From Mansonella perstans (taxonomy: Eukaryota > Nematoda > Chromadorea > Rhabditida > Onchocercidae): a DNA stretch of 64,000 nucleotides. The position numbers and the translations under genes were made by a program. The DNA lies in the NCBI GenBank assembly GCA_037074765.1, contig JBAMDO010000036.1, forward strand, positions 434,001-498,000, written 5' to 3'. The notes beneath the pieces are model-generated. The model was given only the letters and a program-made list of their open reading frames with translations. It had not been told where the DNA came from and did no database searches. This document shows positions 27,001 to 40,017 of this stretch, piece after piece (position 1 is the stretch's first letter; every line of letters begins with the position of its first letter).

Positions 27001-28785
27001 CTTTTAATAATAGAAAAAAGTAAAAACGAAAGTTAAATCAAGCCAAAAATTGAAAAGTATGAAAATCGAAATTTATAAATTCAAGCATTCGTCCAGTAAA
27101 ACAAAATAAAACCTTATAAGCGTATTTTTTGTGCAGTTTCTTTTCTGTTTTAAACGTTTCAATCAGTTGTTTCATAAATTCTAACGTGATATCATTTTCA
27201 AGCACAGGCCCGTCATATGTTGGTTCTACTTCTGAAAGTACAATGAAGAAAATAATGTTCTCTATTGCATTTTGAAACTTTCAAATTTGGTCAAATTATA
27301 TATTATTTCAAAACAGTCTTCGACATCAATTATGCTAATTCCTTTATTTTTAAAAGCTATCCCAACTATAAGAAAAAACAATAACCAATCGTATCAATAT
27401 TTATTGATTCTGCGATGCTACGTTTGTCATGATCCACTGATATTGCCTTTTCAAATGCTATCCTTCGCATCAGTTTCTGACATTCATCAAATTTTTGTTT
27501 AGCATCAATATTATTTGGTACTGCTTTACGTACCTGCAATAATTACTCGAATAAAATATAGCATATTATGAATTCAAATATGATAAACAACAAACTTTGC
27601 TACCGATGCTTGATATTTTTTCATCATAAAATTCTACTGCCATTTACACAACTCTGATACCAATTAAAATAATGCAATGAAGTAACATGGTTAGCATCCA
27701 TTTTTTAACTTCCTAATCTATACCTTGAATCTATTCAAAGGATAGCAATCATAAAATTTTTATCAAAAAGTACAAAACCATGTCTATTGTATATGTTACT
27801 AAAAGAAGGCATTACTTTTCAACATTTCCATAATAGCTCTTTAAATAATCATTCCACCAAATACTTTATGGAATCATTTCCCATTCACGTGAAAGATTTT
27901 CATTAAACATTCACAAACATTAATGAACTAATATATTGTTTTTGCTACCGTAAACTGTCGTGATTAATTCTAATGAAAAATAATATATTTTAACTATTAT
28001 CTTTCTTAATCTACCTTATGCCTATATATAAAAAATATAATACTGAGCAAAAGTTGAAGTAAATATTCGTATATAATAAAATCTTTGTTACAAATAACTT
28101 ATAATTTATGGCCACATTCTTTTCTTTTATTATTACAAAATAAAAAACCTAATCTTCAACAATAAAAATATACCGTATCATAATCCTTTAGTGCAAGTTT
28201 TAATTTTCCTAAAGCCATATAAGCTGTCGCACGCCTATAATAACCTTTCGAATAACTAGGATCAAGTTTCAAGGCCATATTTGCATCTTCTAGCGCACTA
28301 CCGTACAATTCTTTTTTCAAGTAAGCCATACTTCGATTACCATAAAACAACGGTTGCTGATCATCCAATTCGATTGCTTTTGTATACAATTCAATAGCAA
28401 CATCATATGCCTGATCTATAAATAAAAGCATTAATTAAACGTATTGATAAATTAGATAAAAAGAACCTTACGCAAAATTATTCATTAAATACCAAACAAC
28501 TTAATAGCATATTTAACTATTTCTGATATTACTCAGATATTAATATATTACGTGTAAAAAGTCATACATAATTAGAGAATCCAATAAAATGAACAAAAAG
28601 AATCGCAGAATTTTTTTTTTTACAACAATTTTTAAATGATTAATTCTAATTATGGAACTAGAAAAATGTACATTACCATGAAAAAATTGATTAGCTTCAT
28701 CCTTAATTTTCAAAGCTCGTTGTGCTAAGTCTGTTATACCATCAACGTTCTCCAAAACAGTGGAGACAATATGTTCAGACGTCAT
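24043..28785 (-). CDS. pph-5: Serine/threonine protein phosphatase 5 (PP5) with N-terminal TPR domain
   Basis: PPP-family phosphatase recruited to Hsp90 by its TPR repeats; acts on kinases and receptors in cytosol and nucleus. Twelve minus-strand exons: 28785-28677, 28415-28174, 27533-27386, 27231-27113, 26768-26604, 26529-26424, 26191-26049, 25556-25469, 25237-25099, 24913-24833, 24709-24616 and 24087-24043. They join in phase and give 492 residues (human 499). Residues 20-140 form three TPRs ([50 protein letters not shown]). The metal and catalytic motifs are intact: [38 protein letters not shown] and [11 protein letters not shown]. The last exon gives [14 protein letters not shown], the short C-terminal helix that autoinhibits the enzyme in relatives. 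The human GDTHGQ is GDIHGQ here, a conservative change. The whole model is secure. Confidence 0.95.
25023..25063. repeat. perfect 19-bp inverted repeat with 3-nt loop (intronic hairpin)
   Basis: Arms 25023-25041 and 25045-25063 are exact reverse complements (TCGATCGGATATCTTCACA) around TTG. It lies in the PP5 intron 25098-24914, about 35 nt inside the 5' splice site, and is more GC-rich than its surroundings. The stem is too short for a typical pre-miRNA. Confidence 0.95.
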
Positions 28786-30720
28786 TCCTGAAATGCAATA
28801 CGTGCGTGCAAACATGTATACAAAAGTATTAATAAGAAAAAAAAAGATATACATTCACATATGATATATGCTAAATTTCAAGTATTCAAAATTTAAAATA
28901 AAATAGAATGTTTGATGATTCAAAATAATGATGTATCAAGATGTTGTTTTTTTCCAGATTCACTTCTCATGAAATGATTTGAAAATTTGATTTTTTCTAG
29001 TTATCCAAATTTTGCTCTGTTTGACAGAGGTCAATGATAATATCATCCATTCCAGTCATTTTCATTAATATAATACAACGAAATTTCGTTTCATAAATGT
29101 TTTAATTTTACATAATTTGTCAAAGTTTTTTACATCTCTATTGTTGCATGAAATTTCGAAAACTTTTCAATTCATTATTATTTAATTTTAAAAAATATCC
29201 ATGAGAAAGAAAATAGAAGTTTTCAACTCTCAAAATTTCAACAAACAAAAAAAGTTTATAGAACTAATATAAGAGAACGTTTATGATGTATTTACAGATG
29301 CCAAGTACGAATGTATTTGACAAAAAAAGAAAAAAAAAAACCAACCAATTTCATTTCCTACAATCAAATTCAACAACTGTACAACAGATCTTCAATGCTA
29401 AAAAGAATTAACTCTCAAATCTCTCAAACGAATCAAAAGTAAATTAATCAACAAATTGAATTTTGAAACTCATTCGAAAGTGATTGAAAAAAATAAGTGA
29501 AATCAAAAAATCAAAAAAGTTTTATGATATCTTCATGCACTCTTAAATGTAAAATTAATCAATGTATATGGCAGCAAAAAACTCTCTTATTCACTTCTAT
29601 CCGAAATTTAATAGCGCTATGAATATAATAGTAATATTGAAGTTCTCGGTGGTTTGCATTTACTACTTATATACTACATAATTAACAATGATACCAATTC
29701 CACTTTCTTCTGCATATAATTCTGTTTTTAATAAAAATCTTTTCGACTCTTCATTTAAATATAGAAAAATCCCTCGGATGTGACACGCTTCCATATAACT
29801 CTTGAATTACTTCTCACCATCAAATTAAATGAAACTATTTCTATCAATTTCCGAAATCCCTAGAAAAAAAAAAATGACAAATAATCAAGTTATTTCCAAC
29901 AAATTGACAAAATGAATCGAATAAAACGAAAACTTGAGAAAAATCACGAGAATATATGCTTGGTGAATTTACACAATTATGGTATTATCAATCCAAAATT
30001 GAAGGAAACATTGTAAGCTGGAATATATCCTTAGCAATAAAGTATGGAAACTCAGAAATGAATTTTATTTTCAATTAATTTTAAAAATTAACGCAAACAA
30101 TTACCAACAAAATAATCAGGAACAATCAAATATTACTTGAGGTTTTTTGATGATAGTGCACATTTAGACAAGATCAATGCAACAAAAGTCATAACTTAAG
30201 CTGCCATTATTTTATCATAACCATAAAAAAACTTAATTTTTTTTACTAAAAACTCTTTCAAGCATCGATCGAAGTGTGTTTATGCTAAATGACTGTGTAG
30301 TAATATTTAGCTAAGCTTCTTTCTTTTGCAACTGTAGCGTAAAAGAACTATTTTACAATTAATATATAATTGTCATATATCGCATGAGTGGATAAACTGT
30401 AGGTCGAAAAAATAAATAAATAAATAAATAAAATCCTCATAACGAAAAATAATTTCCGCGAAAATACGAAGAACATATTTGTAAAATTTTTCCGCAACAT
30501 ATAAGGAATACAATGACAATTAAAAAGATAAATTAGTGAACAGCATAATTTGTATTAAAAATGAAATAAATCCTCATAACGAAAAGTAATTTGCGCGAAA
30601 ATATGAATTTTGCTCGGAGATCCCAAAGAGTTTAAGTTATAATTACAAGATTATAAACACAATTAAAAACAAATGATTAAAAAAATCATAACCAAAAAGA
30701 AAAATATTCTGCTAACAAAA
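28786..30720. other. intergenic stretch between the coiled-coil gene and PP5
   Basis: 1.9 kb of AT-rich sequence with homopolymer runs and a short AAAT-type repeat near 30410-30432. No exon or RNA gene was recognised on either strand. Confidence 0.6.
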
Positions 30721-33027
30721 CTACGCATCAGTTAATTCTTGTTTTCCAGATATAAAGCATTCAAGGCGTGCATTCAAAGTACGTATTTGCCGTCGCAATT
30801 GTCTCCGTTCCTTCCTACAAAATGTTAGTAAACTAATAACGCATTATGCTTCATTTCTGTGCAAATTCCTGAAAAAAAATTTAAGAAATCTTTGATCACC
30901 TATATTCATTTCGTTCTCTAACCAAACGATTCATCAGCATTTCACATTCAGACTTCAAAGTTTCGATAAAGTCCTGTTGCTCCTTTAGAAGCTTTTTGGA
31001 TTCTGGAAAATCAAATCTATCAGCAGAAATGGAAACATCGTAAAAGAAGCTTGAATACTACAAAATGTCAACATGAAGAAAAGTCAAGTATCATCCTCAT
31101 GAAACCTAATCACCAACTCACCGATTCAATGAATGGTAGAAGCTCTCACTTCCCTTCACCTTCGTTTTTTCATCATCGCCCAATTCGCAAATAAAAGAGA
31201 ATGCTACCGGACATATTTATATTTCTTCAAGCTTCGGAGAAATTTTTGTCTCTGATTTTATGCATTCAAACAGCCTATATTCAAAGCAAATTTTCTCCTT
31301 ATGCTTTATATTATAGAAGTGAAATTTTACTAACGTGGTGACAGTTCATTTGCACCCAGAGTAAGAAGTGAAGTGCGTAATGTAGTGTTTTCATCAGCTA
31401 AAACCGAGAGTCTCGTTGCAAGGACTTTATCTTCTTCGTCGCGTTTTGCCAATTCTTTCGCAGTTGCTTTCGTTAGATCATTTACAAGTTTTTCTTTGGC
31501 ACTAATCGAATCTTCCAATATTTTTAACTGTGCCTGAAAACACTGAGATAAGTAATAGCTAAGAATGCTTAACAAAACTCGCCTTTGATTAAAATTCGCT
31601 ACTTATAAAATTTATCCGAAAAAAAAACTGTGCAACCTAAAGCATTATGATCATTCAACAATTATGAAATCTTATAAATAATTAAATGGAAAAATTTATA
31701 AGCAAAAAAAGCATGATAGAGAACAGAAAATCCTTGAAAATCGATGTAACGATCACTGAAGGATATTTCGGACATAAAAAGAAATGAAACAAAAGCTAAT
31801 TAATGTTTAGAGCGCAGCAAGTTCACAAGCACAACAAACCTGAACAAACTAGCGAAAAATTCATTCCATTCCATTCATAATTTCATGAAAAAGTATAGAA
31901 GAATAGTGGTAAGAAATTTGTTATAAATTATCCGAACAATGAAGAGTTTTACCTTTACAGCTCTATTTTCTGCATCCAAGATATCAAATTCCCGTGTTTT
32001 ATCAACCAAGAGATCATTCAGCTTCGAAAATTCGTCGTTCCTTACTTTACGTTCTTTTTCCATAAGTTTATTCAAATGGTCAATGTGCATCTGAAGATTA
32101 TTTTGATCTATTTTAAGCACAATGATTTGCGGAATCATATATACATCATATAATCACATTCATTCTATTCTTGCGCAAATTCATTTTATAATGCTTTTTT
32201 TTTTTCATAACCATAAGACGAAATATATGTCACTTAATAGAAGATTCATTGACAAAATAAACCTGTTTTAATGCATGCGTTTCAACTGCATTCGATAACT
32301 CTGTTTTCATAATTTCCACTTCGCGTGATAAATTTTCTGCCTCAAGGTGTGTTTTTTCTCTCTCTTCTAGATAATTCCCTAATAATGAAAACTTTTTACT
32401 GCTATCAGGTAAGATTTCGTCAAATCTTCGAATTTCTTTCAAAGCATCCTCTGCATGCTTCTGTAAACAATTTGGAAATAACAATAACTACTACACATTC
32501 GAAAAATTGAATTGACATTAAAATTGCACACAACTTGACAAAGCAAATAGCAGCATTCAAAATAATCAAATCAAAACCAGAATGGCAATTTAAATTACCA
32601 TATCTTGCGCACCACTCTCGTTGATTTGTTGAGAATTTCTGTTTCGAAGGAAAATTACTTCCGATTTACAGGTTTCTAATTCACCAACCAATGCTGATAG
32701 TACTTTATTCTGCTTTTCCAGCAATGCTGATAGTTCCAAAACATTCGGACTGCTACCAACCACATCTGCACGGAAAAAAAGAAAGATGAATTCTTGCTTC
32801 CAGTATAAATGGACTCAAATTTATAGACATGAAGTCACGGAAATAACGTACGTGAAGTGAAATAAAGACAACACTACCACCACTTTTTATGACACATTCC
32901 GACAAAATTCATTGTATAATCTAATTAAAGCAATCCTTATTTTTTATTAAGTGCAATCCAAAAATATTCCACAAAACAGACACGTACTCATGCAAAACTC
33001 ACCTGTCATTTTGCCACTTTCATTCAT
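30721..33027 (-). CDS. Uncharacterised coiled-coil protein
   Basis: I do not recognise the family. Seven minus-strand exons join in phase: 33027-33003, 32765-32599, 32460-32263, 32090-31953, 31533-31335, 31002-30900 and 30814-30721, giving 307 residues. Nearly the whole protein is predicted heptad coiled coil, rich in K, E, L and Q. Examples are LSALLEKQNKVLSALVGELE, YLEEREKTHLEAENLSREVE, LNKLMEKERKVRNDEFSKLN and AKEKLVNDLTKATAKELAKR. Toward the C-terminus comes a basic region (RERNEYRKERRQLRRQIRTL) ending NARLECFISGKQELTDA. There is no signal peptide, membrane segment or enzyme motif. All splice sites are canonical GT-AG with T-rich acceptors, so expression is likely. It could be a scaffold, Golgi/vesicle or centrosome-type coiled coil; the sequence does not decide. 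Confidence 0.75.
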
Positions 33028-35782
33028 TTGTAATCCCGAAAAAGAAAAATTTAGCTCAAAATATCAATTTTTTAAAACTTTTTTTTTTTAAAAATCCAAC
33101 TATCAAATAATTCAAGTACACATTTGAAATAAGCACTGAACAAATGTTACAAATAAGTAATCATGAAATATCTAAATCTCAATTAGCAATTGGAAATGAA
33201 TATATACGGTAACATAGAGAAGAAATATACCTATAAATTTCAAGCCTTATTATGTATGTTTCGGTTCATGCAAAAGTAATAGCAATTTCGAATTTCAATT
33301 AGCAAATTATTTCATAAATTAGATTCAGAAAAAAAAAATTCTTATATTAGTAAGAAAATAGAAACTGTAATAAGCAATATATTCTTGCTAAATAAGAAAT
33401 AAATTTTTTTTTTGCAATAATGGAAAAAAATTCTAAAAATTTCAAAATTCTATGAACTATTGTATGAAGCACATATTTCCAATAGAAAGGTTAGATAATG
33501 ATAAATGTAGTAGAAAGTAATCAAATTCAATTTAATAACTGAATTGTTAATATTTTAATTATCAAATACTACCATCTGTTCAATTCAGCGAATTGCAGAA
33601 TGATCGTTGAACAGCTAACACTGCATTCTCCAACTTTTTGTATAGTTATAATCAATATTTTGATTGATCTTAACCTACTTCCTGTAACCAGTTTCACTCT
33701 CAATGTTCTCATCTCTGTAAAATTTCTAGTCCAATACCACCATACTATGCTATAGAATATCACACCGTACTATAGGATACCATACTGTACTATAGAATAC
33801 CACACCGTACTATAGAATAGGATACCGTACTATAGAATATCATGCCGCACTGTAGAATTGTAATTTACAAGCAATTTGTAGGTCAAACGTATTGCTGTTA
33901 TTGCAAGTAGCCTCAAAGTTGCCTATTCAATCCTTTAATACCGATTTCTCAAGCCAAAATTAAATAATAAATAAAATCGTATAAATTACAAAAATTAAAC
34001 ATTAAAATAAATTACAGTACGACTTCATCATATATTTGAGAATATATCCTAATACGAAATAGCACATTCGATACTGTACCTTAAATAATTTTGTTACTTT
34101 GCATCAACCCAAGATCTTTTTTGATCTGTTTTACCCATTCCACTAAATAAAAACCTGATTAGTAAATAAAAAGCAAAACGGTTCGTAGATTTCTATCTCA
34201 AGTATTTTAGAGCAAACTTTTATTTTTAACTTTTTTCTACTTCTCTTAAAAATACTCCAGAGATGAAGTAACAAATATCTTGCCTAGTAATGTTGACAGA
34301 AATATCATTCTTCTTTTCCATTTAAATGCCAGAAATTGTTCACAATGACAAAATCATTTAAAATGTCGAATAAAAAGAAAAAGAAGCAAATTGAAATAAA
34401 ACTTTCGGAATATCAACCAAAACTATCGCTGATTTATTGAAATTAGAAATTTTTTTTACAAAAAAAAAAAAAAAAAAAAAAAAACCACTCCATAATAATT
34501 TATTCGATTACAATAACTAATTATCTTTTTCCCCTTTTATTACATAATAAAAAGCAAGAAATGCAGGTAAGAAATAATAATATGAATAGACCTGTTGAAA
34601 CTAAAGAAAATTTTGTAATAAAAAGAAATTTGCAAAAGAATCATTCAAAGAATATCATAAATAATAAATTGCTCATTTGTTATGCAATTCAGAAAATAAA
34701 CATGAATATGACAAAAACTATTTATACATAACATTCTCATAGTTTAAGAGTACGTAAATAACGTAAAACAGTTATATGCTAAAATTTCATGGAATAATAA
34801 TTCAGGTAAATGTAGCAAAATCACTTTGACGATATGCTGACGGAGGTGTAACATGAATGAAAAAAAAAGAATACAAAACAAAAAGCTGTCATAGATGCTT
34901 GGCTAACAGACAAAATGTACATCCATGATTTTCAAAAATCAAAATACAGCGCATATTCATATAAAACCATCAAATTTCAAACTAAAACACCAAAAAAAGT
35001 TTGGAAAATAGATAAAGTGAAAGATCAATATTTTGCCTATTAAAACAAACATCAACAGTGAACACAATTTATCACCGCTTTTACGTCATTTCGTCATTGC
35101 AATCCAACTCCAATTTCAAACCGCTCAGTGTTAATGCAAAATACTGGCATGTAAATTTAATGAAATAATATTACGAAAAATAAAGAGTTAGCCTATCACA
35201 TGAAAGCAAAAAGGACCAAACTTGGAAATAACCTGGTTCAAAGCAATGTATTATCTAATAACCAAAATCGTCAAAATCTAACTTTTCGGAACCTGGAACT
35301 TTTTTCAGCAAAAAAAAAAGACAAATAAAATATCACTTGAGAATTAAATGGCATAATGCTAAAACTTGAATATTCAACCACATGGACTTCCATATAGCTA
35401 AAAATCCAGGAAAGATTTTATGGCCTGCAAATGGCTTATCACAGCGATTGAACCAGAACTTTCAAAAAACTGAATCATTTTGAATCAGAAGCTTATATCG
35501 CGTAAAACCGCTAACTTCATGCATTTAAGAAGATAAAAGCCAAAAAAGTCATTAATAACATGTGCCTCAGCTTGTAATTGTCATAAATAATAACATGTGC
35601 TTCAGGATGTAACTGAAAGCATAACTACGAAGATTAAAAACAGAAAATCTTGGAAAGATTAGAACTGATGTCGCAGATTCAATAAAAACATAATGACAGT
35701 TTGTAGAAAGGAAAAATTCATCATTATGGAATCACTGCAAAGAAGCATACGACTAGCACCTTCAAAATACAAGCTACGTAAT
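33028..35782. other. intergenic stretch between clathrin light chain and the coiled-coil gene
   Basis: 2.75 kb without a supported exon. It contains a tandem repeat at 33741-33859 and a poly-A run at 34461-34484. The remainder is AT-rich with no recognised RNA gene. Confidence 0.6.
33741..33859. repeat. ~20-bp minisatellite, about six copies
   Basis: Six imperfect copies of a unit close to CACACCGTACTATAGAATAC run head to tail. The core CTATAGAATA is itself partly palindromic. Copies differ by one to four changes. Confidence 0.85.
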
Positions 35783-37698
35783 TTATTCTTTTTGCGTTTT
35801 GAGTTTAAGAAGAAGAGTCCTTAGTCGTGATAAATCACTTGATGTTTTCGAATTTTTAGCATTGAATTCACATAATTTAGCAATGCGTTCCCATTCAGCT
35901 CCATCTTTCAAGGCCTCACGATCAGAAATGAAATCTTCTTCGGCTTTCCTTAAAATTTATAGAGAAAAAATTAATAATAGCAACAGCAACAGACAATAAT
36001 ACACGATTCATGTGAAGCTGAACTAGAACGAAATACAAAATAACTTTCATTCATTTTCTATGCACTATAATATAAACTTCCTCGTCCTTTTTAATCCGCA
36101 GAATCGGATAGATATGACGCAAAATGTACACACACCGAAATTGCTGGTTCAGTAACAATAATCAAATTCAATTTTCCTTATACTTCCAATAATGGAAAAT
36201 ATTTGTGTTATATAAACGTATAATTTACATCTCTCCCACTAATCCACACCATAGAAGTTATTAGATTTCCCCAGTTTAAATTTTTCACATTTAAGTTTAA
36301 ATTTTTTTTCACATTTACACATTTAAGTGTAAAGAAAGTGTTAATTAATTTCGGAAATTCAATTGCTACATCATCTGCCTTCATAAACATAACACGTAAA
36401 AAACTTTGAAAAAAAAAAAAAAAAAAACATTACCGATTAGCTGCTCTAGTCTTAGCAAGTTTTTCTGCTCTTTGCGCATACCATTCTTTCAATTCTTTTT
36501 TACCAGCTGCTCTCATTTCCTCCTTCTTTTTTTCTTCATTTTTATCTGCAGTAAAAATCGATAACTGTCAAAACTGCATAAAAACTAATCTGTTTCTATC
36601 ATGTTTTATATAAATCCTGTTAGAAAATGCCATCCATCAACAAATTCTCATTTCCGATTACTAAGCTCACTATATCACTTTAACATTTTCATGTTTTCGT
36701 AAACAGATTATTATTAGATAAATTTACTTCCTTCACACAATATCACTGATGATGCAATTCTCACGTTTCCATAAAATCTGTTTCAACTGTTAAAACTTGA
36801 AATAAGAATCTAGATCAAATATATCCAAAAAATCTGGATAAAATATAAATTAATTGCAAAAAAGAAAAATGCAACCTAATTTTTCCTATGCAAGAATAGA
36901 ACAAAAAACCAAATATTATAAACGTGCTCATACCTTTTTTCTCTAGCATTATTTTTTGCTCCTCTCGCCATTTCTTTATTTTTTCCGGTTCCGCTTTCGA
37001 AGCATTGCTCATTATTCCAAGAGAGGGTGATGGAGTTGTGCTTGAGCGTTGCACACCATTTGTCATTGTTTGAAAAAGATCCAAACCAGAATCATCGGTC
37101 CTGTTTAATGAACCAGTTTCGTTCACACAAGCAATACCATTTCCTGAAATTCTCGAAGCATTTTCAAATAGAAACAAAAAAAAAAAAAAAAAAAACAATC
37201 AAATAATTCAGCTGATAAATGTGTTGCATTTTCTACGATCACAAAGATAAATAAATGCTAAATAAAGAAATGCATCCAAAATGAGCGACTATTTCTAGTA
37301 CGTACTTGACGATCAATGTATAATGCAATTTTTTTGAGATTTCCCAGATTTTACCCGAAAATTCTTTACTATTCCTGGGAAATTATTACTTGCTCTTTTA
37401 CCAAAAAGTTTTTTGTCGATGATAGCACAGTGGAATCAATCGCAAATTCTACATTCAATCTATACTACTTTTGATTTTGGTGTCCATAACCGCAAACCTT
37501 TTTTGACTTATCAAAAACCATTGAGATAAAAAAAAAGGTATAATTTCATTCATTCTACAACATACCATTACTAGTTACATTATTGTTGCCAGTATTATTA
37601 ATATACGGTGGAGGACTAGTAGTTCCTAACGAATCATCCTGTATACCAGCTAGAACATTTTGTTCACGTGCCAAAAATTCCGCAACAGGATCTGACAT
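35783..37698 (-). CDS. clic-1: Clathrin light chain
   Basis: Light chain that binds the clathrin heavy-chain hub and regulates coat assembly and actin coupling through Hip1-type proteins. Minus-strand exons 37698-37566, 37143-36934, 36545-36434 and 35948-35783 join in phase, 206 residues. The start MSDPVAEFLAREQNVLAGIQ is the conserved light-chain N-terminal motif, followed by an acidic/Asn-Ser-rich linker. The heavy-chain-binding helix begins at EPEKIKKWREEQKIMLEKK and runs through KKELKEWYAQRAEKLAKTR. The C-terminus GAEWERIAKLCEFNAKNSK then DLSRLRTLLLKLKTQKE matches the family's WERVARLCDFNPK block. Splice sites are canonical. The poly-T/poly-A tracts beside exons 2 and 3 are intronic. Confidence 0.95.
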
Positions 37699-38050
37699 CA
37701 CTAAAACAAAAACACTCTTACTGTTCCTGAAATTAAAATACAAATATATGAATTGGTTAACAAGGAAGTACAAAAATTTGAATAGTTAAATTCGAAAAAG
37801 TCAATACCAAAGGTACCGTTTAATTTAAAACTAAAATAAGTCAACAACATTCAGTAGTACACTGATATAGATCACTGATATATGGTACACTGATAGAGCA
37901 CTAATAAGTGATATAAATTAGCTATCACGTGTTAACCTGAATTATCCATCCTATCCTGCTTCAGAAAATCAATTGTTCCCTACGTATCAATAATAACGAG
38001 AACTCCCTCCTAACGTCACCAAAATTAGTCAATTACGGTATCACAAATTT

Positions 38051-38314
38051 TTGTTTTCAGCATCGTGCCGATTGTTGCAGCGTTTTCTTCAATTAATTTT
38101 TATTTTAGTAATAATATGGAATATAAAAATATTTCCATCCTTTATGATATCCGGCAAGTTTTTCCGGCGAATTTCCCGATCTCAGATACAATCTACTGAA
38201 CGGTTGGAAAGATGGAAAGAAAATGAGAAAGATAAAGAGAGGGAGAGAGACAGAGAAGAAGTGAAAAGATATGTTGTTCCGTTTGCTATCCTTGAAGAAA
38301 CAACAGATATGTGA
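38051..38314 (+). CDS. possible small membrane protein, divergent from clathrin light chain
   Basis: An open frame of up to 87 codons. The first in-frame ATG is at about 38140 (51 residues, MISGKFFRRISRSQIQSTER). The upstream part has a hydrophobic stretch LQLIFILVIIWNIKIF but starts on a TTG right at an acceptor-like TTTTCAG. The C-terminal half is strongly charged (ENEKDKERERDREEVK) and ends FAILEETTDM. I recognise no family. The charged run could be chance from the purine-rich DNA, so this is a weak call: a micropeptide, the last exon of something unseen, or nothing. Confidence 0.25.
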   Translation: MFSASCRLLQRFLQLIFILVIIWNIKIFPSFMISGKFFRRISRSQIQSTERLERWKENEKDKERERDREEVKRYVVPFAILEETTDM

Positions 38315-38421
38315 AAGAATTTTTCATCATTTTTTCCTCCGTCTAATTGCTTTTTAGCTATTTTAAATAAGTTCTTTCTGAAATTCAATTGATACTGTGC
38401 GGCATTGACATTTCAAACTAT

Positions 38422-38614
38422 AAAGTGACAACAAGTAACAACACAACAAATGATAAAGTGACAACACAACAAGTGATAACAAATGATAAAGTAACAACAC
38501 AACAAGTGATAAAATGACAACACAACAAGTGATAAAGTGACAACACAACAAGTGATAAAGTGACAACACAACAAGTGATAAAGTGACAACACAACAAGTG
38601 ATAACGTGACAACA
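38422..38614. repeat. 23-bp minisatellite, about eight copies
   Basis: Head-to-tail copies of AAAGTGACAACACAACAAGTGAT. The first two copies carry internal insertions; the next five are almost identical. The minus strand of the array is open in more than one frame and produces spurious Leu/Cys/His-rich frames, which I did not call as genes. Confidence 0.95.
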
Positions 38615-40017
38615 GTATGTTTACTTTTAGTTTACACGTTTTTTGTAGCATACTTTTTGCCCTACTCCGGAACGTTCATTGATGTAGTAAGGTTATCTGT
38701 ACGTTTACATAGAAAAAAATGAACAACAATAAACAGGTCAAGTTAATCGAGAAATGATATAAAAGTTAATCAATTGTGAGCGAAAAAGGTATCTCAAGAA
38801 AGATAACAGTTATAATAACAATTAACCATAGAACATTCAAACCTGCTTTCAGAAATTTAAACCAGTCTAGTCTAGAATCTATCAAATCTAATTATAGATC
38901 CATTCAAACAATACGAAAAAAAAAACATTTCCCGGTTGAAAAAAAAAAAGCAAAGTGAAATGTAACGAAATAAGAGGAATAATTTACTACTTACCATATC
39001 AACCCGTATCAGGCCTTGATAAAGCGTGTAACACTTTAAATTCGGTAAGTATTCTCTTGCATTTGAGGACAGTAAAAATCGCACATAAAAAATTTTAGGA
39101 TAGGAACTTTGTAAAATATAGACCTTAGAAGTACCAAAAGTTACCTTTTGGTACTGTGATCATTAGGAGGTAATGTGAGATTTAGACGGAACGTGAACGG
39201 AATTAAGTAGCAGAAGAATCAGGCGCAGTGACGCAGCAGTGATTTGCATCAGAAGTCATTAAGAAGAAGAATGATCACATGAAAATGTTGAAAGACGGCA
39301 CAAGAACTGACAAGTGATGACAATGTAATGAAATGATTTGAGGATCTTTTCAAAAGGGATCTTCAAAAATAGTTCAGGTCAAGGACAGGTACATGGGCTT
39401 CTGTTAACAACTATTCTACTAGTTTCTATTTTAACTCACTTTTAATAGGAGATGAGGATTCAAATTCACTCAATTCTAAGCTATTTGAATTGTAGTAAAG
39501 CACTATCAGCCTAGTTCTTTTCCAGCGTAATAAACAATCTAAAAAGTTCGGTGGTGATAACATAAAAATTTGTGTATACAAGAATGATAATGAAAAAAAA
39601 AAACCATCATCATGGACCGGAACAATTCCTCTACATTTAGTTCATATCGACTTTCTTTCCGGAATACGTAGAAAAAGTGCTTCTTGAGTATCGCAGAGTA
39701 ATGATAATATAACGCTTATATTTTCAAATGTAAATTCCTCCTATATAAGGTAATAAAACATCACCTATATAAAGTCGATTCTATGTAGATGCTCATCCAA
39801 GATGAATGTAAGATCATCAAAAGGTCAGATTTACTTTTTTTTTTAAAGTTATAACTTTTTGCTATCTGCCTAATAAAATCATATTGTTCGCAAAGTTTAT
39901 TCAGAACCTGCTAATGTTATATTCTGCAAACATTTATAAACCATCAAAGCAACAAGTCATCATGCAATAATGCAACAACGTTCAACTATAACATATCTTG
40001 CATATCACTCTAATATC
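38615..40017. other. intergenic stretch between minisatellite and Ly-6-like gene
   Basis: 1.4 kb, AT-rich, no exon or RNA gene supported on either strand. Confidence 0.6.

Noticed and set aside
38363..38651. Minus-strand Leu/Cys/His-rich open frames
   Set aside because: They are translations of the 23-bp tandem repeat and recur in more than one frame; no start context, splice sites or family.
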